From contig CM064861.1 in the NCBI GenBank assembly GCA_032719365.1, positions 94,128,721 through 94,192,720 on the forward strand: a DNA stretch of 64,000 nucleotides, given 5' to 3'. Of this stretch, positions 9,834 to 23,486 are shown piece by piece. Made by a program: the position numbers and the translations under genes. The DNA is from Prinsepia uniflora. Its lineage: Eukaryota > Streptophyta > Magnoliopsida > Rosales > Rosaceae. The notes under the pieces are model-generated. The model worked only from the letters and a program-made list of their open reading frames with translations, did no database searches and had not been told where the DNA came from. The first letter of the stretch is position 1. Every line of letters starts with the position of its first letter.

Positions 9834-12737
9834 GTCAGGATCCACCCCGGTTTCATCCCGAAACCCGAGGTAAATCCCGCTCCCGTCTGACTCCCCGACA
9901 CAACACCCAAGTAAAACTCACTCAAATCCAGTCAAACGCAGGAGTAATTAGACACAATGTCCCGAAGGTAGCATTTATAGAACATAGTACGAAAATACAA
10001 GGAAAATAAAACCGATAACTACACGCACACGGAAGCCTTTAATCTATTCTGGGAGCTCTCACATCACCTCTATGCCTCGGACACTGCCTCGACGTCCAGA
10101 CCCCGCGCTATCTCCACAACCTGGAGGGCAATTTAAAACAGAAGATGTGAGTGGACCAAACAGTACAAGAGTTCAAAACCATTTTACAAAAGTCGAGTTT
10201 AACCCTCCGTTTTGAAAATCACATGCATAACCAAATTTATGAACACAGTTATAAATCAATTTACCACAAACCGCATCATAAGAAACAGAAACACTATAAA
10301 CCAGTTAGAAAAACCACAGCATGTGAAATCATAAAACCATATCAGAACACATAACATCATATCATCATTTTCTGATCAAACCTGCTGGACCTATCCGAGT
10401 CTTTAAACTCCCGAGTCTTTAAACTCAATCCAGGCCTTAATCATATCCGAGTCTTTAAACTCAAGGCCTACGGGGGAAATATCAATATATCCGAGTCTTT
10501 AAACTCCCGAGTCTTTAAACTCAATCCGGGCCCGTCCCCCGTCAAATCAGTATCCGGGTCTTTAAACCCAATATCCCGATCCAGCAAATCCAATCCAAAA
10601 CCCTTTAAAATCATTTTCCATTTCCATATCCAAACCCGAATCCGAAATCACTGGTCCGATGCCCTTCCGGCATCCAGAACCGTCATTCCGAACCCAAATC
10701 CGGAAATCCACTTTTCAACTTTAAAACCAAATCTCGTTTTCCGAAATCCGATTCTAAAATCGAAAACCTTAATTAGTCCAAAAATCCATTTATAATCATT
10801 AGAAATCACTTATCCACTGAAATCCCAAATCCATAACCTCATATTCAGAAATCACACTTTTCTCTTAAAACGTGCTGAAAACCGAACTTCCTCGAAAACC
10901 GTGCACATGTAAAATCGACCAGGCATATCCGATAAACATAAAATCATAATTAAAACGATAAAACAATTATAGAAAACAGTTATGCATGTTCGAGTTTAAA
11001 GAAAGGGTCCACTCACAGTACTGAGCCCTACTCGCGTCCCGAACGTCCAGCACGTTCCTCGGCTTCCTCGGGAAATCCCGATCCTGTTCACAATCACCAA
11101 AGTACGTTACTAACACGTTCACGAAAGTTCACCTAAATGCCCTCAAAATTCCCCGAACCGAAAGCCTAGAACCCGGGACCCTAAACCTTCACCCTCGCGG
11201 AACTACACTCAAACGATTTCCGATTGATCCGAAACCAACTCCATTGAACTCACCACAACTCCTAGACCAAAATCCATGTTGATCGCTTCTCCATACGCCG
11301 CCGCACGCGCCCCCACGCGCCGCCCAAAGTGGCTGCGCGTGGCCCTCACGCGCCAGCTACAGTGTCACCCCCAACCTCGAGTGCACTGTGCTGAACCGGC
11401 CGCTGCAGGCTGAACCGGCGAGAGGCATTCTCTGCCGTCCGGCCACCAACTCACTCCCTCTCTTCTCCTACAGCTTCGTCCAGACACCACGAATCCATCC
11501 CTCAACTCCTCTAACCTCGACACAGTCCCGTCATTGTCGATTCAAGCTCGAACCAGACGGCCATCAAACCCCTGTTTTCCTTCCCGGCCACCCACGACTT
11601 CCCCCTTCACGGTGGCTACACCAACCTTTTCCTAGGACTCTACCAAACCTCAACCAACCCTCCTGGACTGTCGATTCAGCCCTAAACTCGACGACTCGCC
11701 GTTTAAAACCCACGGCCAAAACAGAGGACATAGAGCACCTCCGTCATTCCATCCTCCGTCGTGCTCCCCCCGTCACGGCTACACAATCACTAGACTCCCA
11801 GACCTCCACTGAGTCCCCTAGACCTGCCCATGACCTTCGGTTCCACCTTTAGACTCACAACTCGCAGTTCAAAACTCGACGGAAAAACAGGGCACAAACA
11901 CGAAGAATTGGACTTACCTGCAACCGTCCACAACCGTGCTCGCCGCCGTGTTCCGTGGAGTCCACAGAGCCGCCTCAGCTTCCTTTTGAGGTCGCACACA
12001 CCCGCACACGACCACAGCACCCCCCACAAGCCGTCAACCTTCTCTGTTTCCTCCCTCTGTTTCTCTCTGTGTGTCGAAGAACAAGAGTGCACAGCACGGG
12101 TGCACCCCAATTAATTGTGCCGTGAATGCACAGGATTCCACCAGAATCCTCTACACACAAGCCACCTGTCACAATCCACTCCACACACTTCCACATGGCC
12201 CAATCCCAGCCGTCCATTCCTTTCCTCTGTGCACAAATCCCTAGAAACCAAAAAGACCAAAATACCCTCCTGTTTTACTCATTTTACGGTTTTACCAAAA
12301 CTTCCTAGACCCGTAACTCTCGCCTCGTAAGTCCGATGAGTACGTGCCGCCTGTCATCGAACTCAGGACGACAAGAACTATCTAACCATCCTAGGTCAAC
12401 CTACCAAAACTCGATTATTCAAAAAGTCAACTATTCCCCCTAATTTACTCAAATTACGGTCATGCCCTCAACCTTCCGAACATCACAATTTCCTCCTCGG
12501 ATGTCGGAATCAGGCGTGCCACCTGCCTATGGATTCGTGACGTCCTAAACTACGTCCTGGTCACTGGTCAACCCCCATTTGACCACCCGAACTAAGAGTC
12601 AACTATTTTGTCCAAACTAGGGGCAACATCGTCATTCTAAACTTACGGACCCATCGGGACCAACTAACCACGGATTAACCTCACTAATCACACCTTAATC
12701 ACTATCTTAATCCTGGCTCTCGGGACGGGTTGTTACA
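9834..12737 (-). mobile_element. Solo LTR of the element B family
   Basis: On the + strand it starts TGTCAGGATCC and ends GGGTTGTTACA, so it is a TGTAACAACCC...CTGACA LTR on the minus strand. A perfect duplication TGTGA (9829-9833 and 12738-12742) flanks it. There is no interior, so it arose by LTR-LTR recombination or an equivalent event. It closely resembles the LTRs of element B over its length. It has six dyads at 10395-10570, GCGCGTG words near 11290-11370, and the same splice-like sites as the other LTRs. Confidence 0.9.
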
Positions 12738-12742
12738 TGTGA

Positions 12743-13915
12743 TTTTGGAATCCTAATTTATGATGGATGGACTTGGAAAGGTGAACTTTAAATGAGAACT
12801 TGTGCTGCGACGAGCGGCGAAGGTCATGGATGACCATGTGGACGACTCTAATGAGTCTAGTCAGGATTTTGGGATTCGATCCACGGGTACGGTTATGGGA
12901 TAAGATGTGGAATTACGTGTTGGATCGAATAATAGTGTGAGGTGTGGATACGGATCTCGACAGCGATGACTGTTGGTCGACAGTTGTGTCGAGGTGACTA
13001 GCTATCGAGGGTGTTTAGTGTGGTTTTAACACTTGAGGATCAGGGAACGTTCAGGGAACGTTCATTATACTGATGTGCGGATGGTCACATTGGGGGTACC
13101 CATAGTGGGGGGGGGGGGGTACGAGTGTTGATACGGGATCGTCGTTCGGTATGAACGGAGATCCAGGGTATCAACTTTGCACATCCTTGCTAGTGTGGGT
13201 GTTCGTGTGCGAGTGTGGATGTTTGGATGCCTGTGTACTGAGGCAAGTGTTGATGATACTAGCATTGGTGATGGTGTTGGTGATTGAGATTGTGGTGAGC
13301 CACGAGATGGGATGTGACTCTGTCCTGATGGACATGTGATCAGTAACTGCGACTCAGTGGTGGTTGAGTCATGGACTGGATAGGATCTAGTGCAGGTTGT
13401 TAGGGGTTGGGATAGGGTCCCAACAGTGTCGAGACGACAAGTGATTGATGGATATAACGGTATGTTGAGACAGGAGGAATCTAGGGATGATGTTCCCTAT
13501 GCCATGAGAATTGGTGGATTTGGGGAGTTGTTGTCAACTCCGAGATTGGTATGGTTGTGTGTTGTTGATATCCTCAAGAAGTACAAGGAAATGACTGGAA
13601 TTGGAAAAGACGAGGAAAACCATTGGTGGTATAGATGTGAGATTTTGTGATTGTGAATCACATGGGAACTTGAGGGTTGAATCTGTAAAGGTTGTGATGT
13701 GAGGTGAAGGCAGTAATGTATGCACGTTCAAAAAGAGTGGAGTAATTCCCGTTCGGAATCGGGATGTGTGCATAAATGGTTATTATCGGACGTGAGGTCT
13801 GAGTATTGGATTGATTGAGGACACGTGGTTGTCCAGGTGAGTTGAGGACGTAGGAGGTCCAGTGGTTGGACTTGACATCTCATTGGGAGTATGTCTGTTC
13901 CCAATAGAGTTGGAA
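12743..13915 (+). other. Element A interior, second part
   Basis: Non-coding. A segment around 13080-13330 (for example GGAGATCCAGGGT) matches element E near 18120-18330. Short frames lack family similarity. It ends with TGGAA, the target duplication of element E. Confidence 0.6.
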
Positions 13916-16900
13916 TGTAATGACCCGTCCCGAATATCGGGATTGAATATTAATTAATTATGAATTAGAATGACTAATCGGGGATTAGTTGAGTGAAATC
14001 GGACGAAATGTGCAAAATGACCGTTTTGCCCCTGGCGTGGGCAAAATGTTGACTTTTAGTTCGGGCGGTCAAATGGACTTTGACCGATGACTGTGACGTA
14101 GTTCGGGACGTCACGAGTTCATAGACAGGTGGCACGTTCAATTCCGACATTCGTAGAGAAAGTTATGATGTTCGGAAGTTGAGGGGTATTTTGGTAATTT
14201 GGCATGTTAGGGGCCAAATGTTGACTTTTTGATCGGGAGGTCCGATGGACGAGGGCCAAGGATCGTTACGTAGGTCTCGTCGATGCGAATCCAACGACAG
14301 GCGGCATGCCGAAATCGGAGATTCGACGACGAAGTTATGGTCACGGAATCGGGCTCGATTAACCGAACGAACCGGGATTAAAATAATAATATAATAATGA
14401 ACAGTACCCGGTGACTGAACACACTTGGATGAGTGACAAGTGTCACTCATCCCCTAAAATCAGGCATGAAACCAGATCCCATGTTTTAGGGAAGACACAA
14501 TTATGATGTTTAATTAATTAATTAATCATAATTATTATTAATTCCACCATTAATCTCCTTTGTTCTTCAAACCGTGTAAAATTTGGGAAGAAAATTGGAG
14601 AGTGTTAGCTGCCATCTCTAACTGGTTTTGAGGGCAAAATCGAGTGCTTGTTGAGGCTAACTCAACTGGGTAAACACGGGAGATTGAGAGTGAGTTGGGA
14701 ACTGGAATTCGAAAATTGGGTTTTTGGGAGGAAAAATCGAATTGGAAGAATTGAGCCGTGAGGAGGGGAATTGAAGCTTCAATTAGCTTCCTGAGGTTGA
14801 GACGAGTAGAACCAGATCAAAAACGAGAGGAATTGGTGCCGTTTTGGCTCTGAACGGACTTGGTGACAGTAATGGAGTTTGAAGGTCGAGTCGTGATCTT
14901 GGAGCGATCAAATGGTGTAATTGATGTGGGGATTATGTTCCTGAGGATCCCACGATGCTTCTGGGTCCATCAATTGGAAGAAACCGTTGGAAATTGACTG
15001 ACTTCCATGGTTGCACAGTGACGGCTGTTCTTCGAGGAATTGAGTTTGAGTCGTGGAGTTTGAGCCATGAATTGATCCAATTGAGTTGGGGGAAAGGTTT
15101 ACCTGGGTTCAATGAAGCTTCTTGTTGAATCAATTTAGGGAAATCGTGTGGAATTGAGGGAGTTCGAATGATGAACAGTGGTCAGAGGTCCTTCGATTGT
15201 TCATCCTTGATCGTGAGGATTGAGGTAATGTTTCAAGTAATTGATGTTACAGAACCCTAATTGAATGTATAACGAAACTAACTGAATGCTCAATTGATGA
15301 AAACAATGTGGAATTGACTGAAAACCAGCCGGGTCTGATCGCGGGTTAAACGACCCGTTTACCAGACAAACGGGCATGAACGATGACACTGTAGCTGGCG
15401 CGTGGGTTTCACGCGCAGCCACTCACGGCGGCGCGTGAGGGCGCGTCCGGCCTAGTCTCAAGGTGAGGTCAACATGACTTTTGATCCTCTCAGTGTAACG
15501 AACATTTTGACGTTAATTTCGACGAAATCGGATATTGTTTCGATAATGTTCCGCGTATCCGAAGTTTTGTTTTACGTTTAACATACGTATTTAAATTCCG
15601 GAAAATTTTGGGGGAAAGTATATGAAGTATTTTGAGATGTTAGTAACCCTCTATAATGATTTTGGGCAGGAGTTGTGATTTCCAGAATTTACGGAAAAAC
15701 GTGCAGCCCGGAAACGAACCGTTTTGAACGGTGTGTGTGAGTGGACTTTTGGTTTTCTAACTGTGATGCATGCATATATGATTTAAAATGCTTTAATATA
15801 TGATTTGATATGCTTTAGCATGATTGGTATTTCAACTCGGTGATTTCTCAGTTTTGTGATTATTATATTATTATATTCTGGCACGATTTTCGAGAAATCA
15901 TGAAATTGGTTAAAAATGATATTGCGGGCGTAAGAACCCAAGTAAATAATGATTTTGACTCGGAATTGGAGTTACATGTGAATTTGATGAATTTGATAAT
16001 TTTTGGTATCCTCGTGATTTTGTGATTATTTTAATCAGTCTTTCGGGCACGTTTTACGAGGAACGTACAAATGATATTTTGGGCTAGGCCCGGATTGAAA
16101 ATGATGTTTTGACTCGGGTTATGAGTCAGGAAGTTGAAAATGATATTTGGACTCGGATTATGAGTCAGTGATTGATTTCATGGATTTACGTGATCGTGGC
16201 AACTCGGGTTTACGGTTGCACGGATTTACGTGATATTGATATTTTGGGCTTGAGACCCAATGGAATTGTGATTTTGATTGGATTTGTATTTCCATGTGAT
16301 GACATGATGATTTTGATGATTTTCGGATTTATAAAGTAAATCGGGACTTGGGGCTGAGACCCTGTGTTGATATATGATTTGGTTTTTAATGCAACTGTTT
16401 TCACTGGTTTTTGTGATGGTGATATGTTGCGGATATTTAGGGCTTTCGGGAGAAAACATGTTTTTCCCCGAAGTGCACCCTGGAGATAACGCTCGCCTTC
16501 GGGATGGAAGTGTTTACCCCGAAGAGGTCACGTAGCACGATCTTTGTCTTGCAGCCTAGGGGAGGCTTGACTCAGATCAGATGTGCTGGATTATATGGAT
16601 CGGTAAGTGATGTGTTCACGAGATCCGGATCGTCGGCTGGTGAGGTTTTTCCCAGCGACGGATTGCTGACTGATGATGTGTTCACAGCAGCGGATGCTCG
16701 GATTTTGAGCGGTCCTTGAGCCTATTGATATGCACGCGTTGCAGGGATAAACGTGACTCTATGCAACAGGATATGGAAATAAGTCCCGTGGATTATGGAA
16801 AATGATTTTGAGGAAACCGTGGTTTAGCGGTTAAAATGATTTAAAGAAACTGTGAACTTTTTGAGATGTTAAACTGATTTGGTGAACATGAGTTTTTGTG

Positions 16901-17264
16901 GACCATGAGAAAATATGTTTTGATTTTATCGGTCCACTGTTCATACTTGAATGATTTCATACTATTACTCATGTTTTACGATATGCATGCAAGTTTGTGA
17001 AAACTGGAGGGTAAGAATGTATTTTGGTAAATGTTTTTATAAGAGGTCATTTTTGTCCACTCACACCTTTTCTGTTTTGTTAACCCTTCAGGTCGTGGCG
17101 CGTTGATCGAGGCTACTCCAGAGGTGGAGGTATGTGCGGGCACAGGCGCAAAAATTCCCTTGTCTGGCAGGTACTGAAGGGTAGTTTGGGACTTTCAGTT
17201 GACTTGTCAGACGGGAGCAGGACCGGGTACGGTTTTTGACGTCCAGTTGGGACGGGTCCTGTCA
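13916..17264 (+). repeat. Element E 5' LTR
   Basis: Starts TGTAATGACCCG and ends GGTCCTGTCA. It is followed by a Met-tRNA primer site at 17268-17279. It has the shared head module near 14050-14330, GCGCGTG words near 15395-15450, and splice-like sites (donor 15225, acceptor ending 15669, donor 15731, acceptor ending 17091). Instead of the TTTAAA dyads it has two GACTC...GAGTC dyads at 16111-16127 and 16150-16166. Confidence 0.85.
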
Positions 17265-17267
17265 AGT

Positions 17268-17279
17268 TGGTATCAGAGC
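17268..17279 (+). other. Primer binding site of element E
   Basis: TGGTATCAGAGC, complementary to initiator Met tRNA, three bases after the LTR end. Confidence 0.9.
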
Positions 17280-20200
17280 ACTAGGTTGCTGATGCTGTTA
17301 CCATGCCATACCTCCGGAACGTGAGCCTCGTGCGCGACCTGGTAGTGAGATGGGTATATTAGGGTATTTGAGACCTTGTGATTAATCTCGGAATGTAATT
17401 GACCTTGGTTTGTGGGTCAGATATTAATTTGTGTAACTACGGCTTACTAATTGTCGAATCAGTATTCTTGTGGGTCCTAGGATTTATTGGATCCAGAGGC
17501 TGGGAAGGTAGCACAATTGGGTAGGTTGGACCCAGGATGAGATTATTCTCAGTAATTCCTTGTGCGAAATGTGAGTTCCCAACGTCTAGAGTGTGTTGGG
17601 GTATTCCTAGGTTTGGAATGTGGTATTGATGTGGTTCACTGGCGGTAATTTGCTGGGTGACCGGGTATGCCAGGGATGGCATGGATGAATGAGTCAAGAA
17701 TTCGATTAGGACTCGAGATGAGTCATGGTAATATCTTAAGTCTCAGGAGCTGTCAGGTTTTGATGGACCCTAGGTAGTAATCGCGGAACCCTAAGGTGGG
17801 ATGTTTGGTTCGGAAATGTGTGCTGGCGAGTGGTTTGACTCTTAATGACTTTTTAAGTCGAGACCGAGTGACGACTGTGTCAGGTCTAGTCATGTCAGCT
17901 TTAGTGGTGGAACTGCAATCCACAGTCGGGGTTGGTACATGTCGATGGAAACCCAGAGTGGGGATACCGAGTAGTTGTACGGGTACTTGATTCCATTGGA
18001 TGTGGAGTCTCGATACCGGTGTCTGGTGGTTAGGTCTGCACAAGTTTGTTGCAGGCACTACTACCGAGAGTGGTTGTTGAGAATTGGGGGACGTTCAGGG
18101 GACGTTTCTTTTTCTCACATGAGTTGTCAGGGTGATTGTACCCAGAGTTGTTAGGTACGGAGGAGGCAGAGTTTCTCCTATTAGATCAGAGGTACGGGGT
18201 CGTCGCTTGTTATGAGCGGAGATCCAGGGTTGTCAGTTTTGCACACGGTGTGCTCATACTGATACTGTTGTCTGTATGCTGGTGTTGGTGCCGGTGTTGT
18301 GCTGACGATGGATCACGAGTCGGGTTGTGACTTCGTCGAGTTGGGTATGTGTCAGTAACCAGTCCAAAGGGGACACGTGGTTGGTGTCCGAGTCCGATGG
18401 TCCCAACATGGTTGGACCTACGGAATCGTGAGAGGTTGTGTTTGAGGAGGATTGCGGGTTTTCCGCATTGGGATTAGGTATTCTGAAGTCATCAGGGGTG
18501 CCTTCTTATTTTCTGCTTGGTGGCAGACGATGTTGGGTTACATGGCGTGGGGAGTGCAGTGAGTTTTGTTTGCATCCACGTAGGATGAATATTGGTGTCA
18601 TTGTTTTGGATCATCCTTGGTTTTCCCTAGGTGGGATGGCAAGGATAGATACGAGGTAATCAGTAAGGGTGTAAGACCCTGTGGTTCCTAGTTGTTGACT
18701 GTGTGGATCCTAGGTGGATCGGGTTTGTGATGTCGTGGACTTTGGGCATTGTGACGATCTAGAATCGTGATGTTCATGGTCGGCTGACGTCGTAATGGAT
18801 CTGGGTCGTGATTTCGATGATCCAGATGGGGTGAGAGTTTATCACTCTTACTCCGGTATGTGAGTCGTAAATGACGGGACTGAACTTCTTTTCGAAGTGG
18901 AGCCCCTTGTGGTATATTACTCGAGTGAGTAGGTTTCCGAAGTGGTCGGATTTTCTCAACCTTAACCGAGTGGTTGTTGGATTGGCTTCCTTATGAAGTC
19001 AACCGAGTATAATGAACGGGTAACCGATAGGTTCGGTTTTGGTGAGTTCGAGTGGACGTGAACGAGATTTCGGGTTTGGAATCGAATTTCTGGGTGACGA
19101 TTCAGGATTCGATTTTGGAACTTGAAAGTGGAATACTGGATTTGGGTGCGGAATGATTATTCCAAATGCTAGCTTACGGAATAATGATTTCGGATTCGGA
19201 TTTGGACATGAATAAAAAAAATGTGATGTATGGGTTTGGATTCGGGATTTCTTACGAAATTGCGGATTCGAATTTGAAGTTGGAACTAGATGATGGGTGG
19301 AGTTTCTATTTGTCTCTTGCTGGTTTGGACAAATGTACTCCATTAGTGCAACGTGTTTGGCTATGACCTAGGAGGTTGTAGTCTGGGCTAGGGATAGATC
19401 TATGTACCTTGTACATGGTTTGGGGTACAATGTTTTGCAGACTTATGATGGCCGGGGTTGATGTGAATCCCGGGAGAACTAGGCGTTCTTCCCTGTGGGC
19501 ACGTTGATGTGTCATTTTGAGTGCTGTCATATGGCGAGGTGTTTTTGAGTAGCATAGGACAAGGATTGTCGATGTTAGCTAAACCCTCAGGCTTTTTACT
19601 ATTTCCTTACCTGGTTTGGGATCGACCATATTGGTCTATGGGTCGAGTACTGGGGTCCAGCTGTAGGATCTTGCTTGGTGTACGATGTACTGTATCGTAT
19701 GGACGAGGGTACTTGATACCTAGTGACGGTACATGGGATGTACCAGTGTTGTGTCAATAAACGTGTTGGTGTTTGGCTTACTTCCAATACCATTGGTTTT
19801 GGTTGTGAACGTGAACTGGACATTGAACACGATGCACTGGGCAGAGTGATTCTGATGATTTCAGTGATTGTTTGAGCAGGTGCTCTTAGCCATGGTTGGC
19901 TAGTGTAACTCTAGTGTTGAGTTGTGTGATCACTGCTAAGGCTGGTGTTCAACATGTTCCAGTTGTACCGTCTGATTGAGTGTGATGACGGTATGCATAT
20001 ACTCAGGACGAGTGAGTTGGTGGTTGGTGTGACCGCAAGTTGCTTTGCGGCGAGATGTTACCTTGTCGTGACCTTACCAGCATCTGGGATCGCTGAGGGG
20101 GTGACAGTTGGGGTTACTGCTGTTGGTATTTGTCGTAGGATGGAGTTTGCCCTGCGAGGGGAGATCACGTTGATGATCTTGTGCTGCATTGATTTGTTAC

Positions 20201-20492
20201 TAATTGGCGCTTTACTAGGGTGGTAAAGCTTGGTGGTGACAGTATGGCTTGTGGTGTCGGCTTGGACTGACAAGTGAGTTTTGGTGACTCTCTATGAGAG
20301 CGGAAGATCAGGGCACATTAGTGAGTATGTGGGGCTGTCAAGCTGAAGGAGTCAGCTTAACGGTGACATTGCCAATTTCTGGTAATCAATTTCATTCGAG
20401 GTGGTCGAGTGTAGTCAGTACGACGTGCATCTGTGATGTGACGTCTGAGTGCAGACGAGTTCTGTGTTGGCTAGTGGGTGTACAGGTGTACA
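17280..20492 (+). other. Element E interior, non-coding
   Basis: About 3.2 kb with only short frames. Blocks near 18490-18620, 19001-19290 and 20210-20240 match element A near 25800-26110, 26600-26890 and 27590-27620 in the same order. Faint gag-like words survive but no reading frame holds. It ends with GTACA, presumably the left target copy for element F. Confidence 0.65.
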
Positions 20493-23400
20493 TGTAACAA
20501 CCTGTACCTTCGGGAAGGGTAAAAATGTAATTTTGTGAAGTTTTGTAAAAAGGACAATTTTGCCCTTGTGAATAGTAGGCTAAAAGTTGACTTTTTGTAC
20601 TATCGATTGGATGAGTGTTGGGCCTTGACCGTGACGTAGTTTAGGACGTCACGAGTCCGTAGACAGGTGGCAGGTTCGTTTCGGACAACCGGAGGAAAAG
20701 TTATGATGTACGGAAGGTTGAGGGCGTTACCGTAACTTTGATTAAATGAGGAAAACGTTGACTTTTTGGAGGACTTGTGATTTTCACGTAGACCGAGGAC
20801 CGTTGGATAGGTCTCGACGTCCTGAGTTCAACGACAGGCGGCACGCTGTCATCGGACGTCGGACGGAAAAGATACGGGTCTAGAACGTTCAAGGGCAAAA
20901 CGGTAATTAGTTATACGAGGGGTATTTTGGTCATTTTCGTTCAGCAAATTGGATGAGGACAAGTGGCAAAAGTGGATTGGGATATTTTCTGCTGGTCCAT
21001 AGGATTGTGGACACGTGCAGGGGCTGGATTGTTCCCTAAGGTTCTAAAGTGTGCACGGCCACACTTGGTTCATTTTTGAACCGTGCAATCCTTTGAACAC
21101 ACAGAAACAGAGAGAAGAAAGTTGAAGAAGATTGATCGATCTTGGTGCAAGAGAGAGTGAAGAGTGAGTTGAGAGAGGGACGGTGAAGCAAGGCGGTGCT
21201 GGTGATCACGGTTTGGGGCTGAAACCGTACACAGAGGCGACACGGTGGACGGCTGGAGTTTTGGAGGAAACAGAGACGGCGGTGGATTGAGGTGGCTGCT
21301 GTGCCGTGTGGTGGATCGATTCAAGCCACTAGGAGACTCAGGAGGCTACGGGGAGTCCCACGAGCACCGTGGTAGGTGACGGTTCTCACGGCGGCGCTGG
21401 AATCGAAGGGTAAAATTCTTGGCCCTGTTTTCCCGTAGATTTTAATTTCAAAAGTCGTGAAGGTAGGGTGAGAATCGAGGGGATTGGTGAGTGCAGTAGT
21501 GTTCAGGGAGGTTCTAGGAACGGTATGGAACGGTCGCCGTGACGGAGGCGTACACGGCGGAGCCCAGTCGACGGAGAGTACTCTGTACTCTGTTTGGCCG
21601 TGAACTTCAAGTGCAAAGTCGTGGACTTGGGTGTAGAGTCGAGGGATAAGGAGGTTAGGGTGAAGTTCAGGAGGGTCTTAGGCGTCGTTTAAGATGAACG
21701 CCGTGACCGGGGAGGACCTGAGCGGCCGGCGGCCAAAACAGGGGCTACGGGCCGTCTGTTTCGAGGCCGTGAACGGCGGGTTTCCGGCCGTGATTCTTCG
21801 AGGTTAGGACATGGACAGGTTGCTTAGGACGGGACGAAGAGGTTAGGATTGGACTGGACTAAAATGGTGGTCGGAATACAGAGAACCGTTCACGCCGGTT
21901 CAACTGTGTTGAACCGGGTGACTCGAGGAAGGGGATGCTACTGTAGCTGGCGCGTGAGGCCCACGCGCAGCCCCTTTGGGCGGCGCGTGGAGGCGCGTGG
22001 GGAGGAATCCGGCCAAGCTTCCAACATGAGTTTAGTCCTAAATGTTCTAACGAATCCAATGGTATAGTTTTCGGGTTAATCGGACGGTGTTACGGGATGG
22101 TTCGGGAATCCGTAAGGTTTAGGGTTTAGGATTAAAATATTATTAAATTCCCGAAAAATTGGGGAAAAATAGGGAAGGTATCCTTGATGTAATTGTGACC
22201 CTATTTGGTATCTATTGACAGGACGGGAGACACCAGAGACGGTCGAGGAGCGCACGGGGCGCGAGTGACTTGTTCTGATCTGTGAGTGGACCCTTTCTTT
22301 CTTTCTTTCGAGCATGCCTAACTGTTTTTACTGAGGTTTTATGATATTAAATGTGTTTTATGCTTCTTAATAATGATTATATGTGGTTGATATGTTTGCA
22401 CGTTTTCCGAGAAAAATCTTGTTTTCGGATTTTTGATGCCATATTTGAGGATTTCAACCTATAAATGTTTTCTGGCGACGATAAATGAGTTATGAAATAT
22501 GTTTTGTGATTACATGTGGTTTTTGGTATAATAATGGATTTCTGGATTTGGGTTCGGAATGTCGGTTCTGAACGCCGGAAGGGCTTCGAACCGGGAATTT
22601 CGAATTCGAGTTGGTGATAGATTTCGGAACGGTTTTACACTGATATGGATTGGATTTGCTGGATCTGGATATTGGGTTTAAAGACCCGGATTGATATTGA
22701 CGGGGGACGGGCCCAGATTGAGTTTAAAGACTCGGGAGTTTAAAGACTCGGATAATTACGATATTACCCCCATAGGCCTATTGAGTTTAAAGACTCGGGA
22801 GTTTAAAGACTCAGATTTGTGTGAGGCCTGGTTGAGTTTAAAGACTCGGATAGGTCCAGCAGGTTTGATCGGAAAAAGTGGTTTGATGTTTATGCTCTGG
22901 TTTCTATATCAGTTTTATAGTGTATCTGTTTCTTATGATGTTTTATAGTGTTTCTGTTTCTTATGATGTTTCATATTATGATTTTCTAATACTTCGTTGG
23001 GCATGCCTGTTTGCAAAGCGGAGGGCATAACTTATTACTTTTCCTTAACTCTGATTTGACGAGAAACTGTTTGAAACTACTATTTATTACGGTCCACTCA
23101 CACCTTCTGTGTTTCTTTTTATTTCCCTCCAGGTCGTGGTGATAGCGCTGGGGTGAACGTTGAGGCAGATATCGAGGCATAGAGCTTCCGACGTTCTTCC
23201 GTTGCGGACTTAAACTTGTAGGACTTTTGTGCCCTTTTGTAGTGCTATGCTCTGACTTACTGTTGTATATATTTACTCCTTCGTCTGATAGTTATGCTTA
23301 TAATTGTTTTAAGGTTAATTGTGGTACTGTAAGTGTGATTGTCAGACGGGAGCGGGGTTCGTCCCGGATGTCGAGGTGATATTTGGGACGGGTCCTGACA
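20493..23400 (+). repeat. Element F 5' LTR
   Basis: 2,908 bases. It has the shared head module (near 20590-20900), GCGCGTG words near 21950-22000, splice-like sites (acceptor ending 22221, donor 22282, acceptor ending 23132), six dyads, and the 12-base inverted pair 22281-22292 and 23091-23102. Confidence 0.85.
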
Positions 23401-23402
23401 AT

Positions 23403-23414
23403 TGGTATCAGAGC
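23403..23414 (+). other. Primer binding site of element F
   Basis: TGGTATCAGAGC after an AT dinucleotide that follows the LTR end, as in element B. Confidence 0.85.
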
Positions 23415-23486
23415 ATAGGTTTGTCGGTTTGTGTTGGGTCTAGATTGTTTGACTAACTCTATGCCTCTTTCAGCGTACGATCGATC

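Noticed and set aside
16504..16719. 71-codon frame repeated at 24995
   Set aside because: Both copies are in the LTRs of element E, and no start context or family feature is present.
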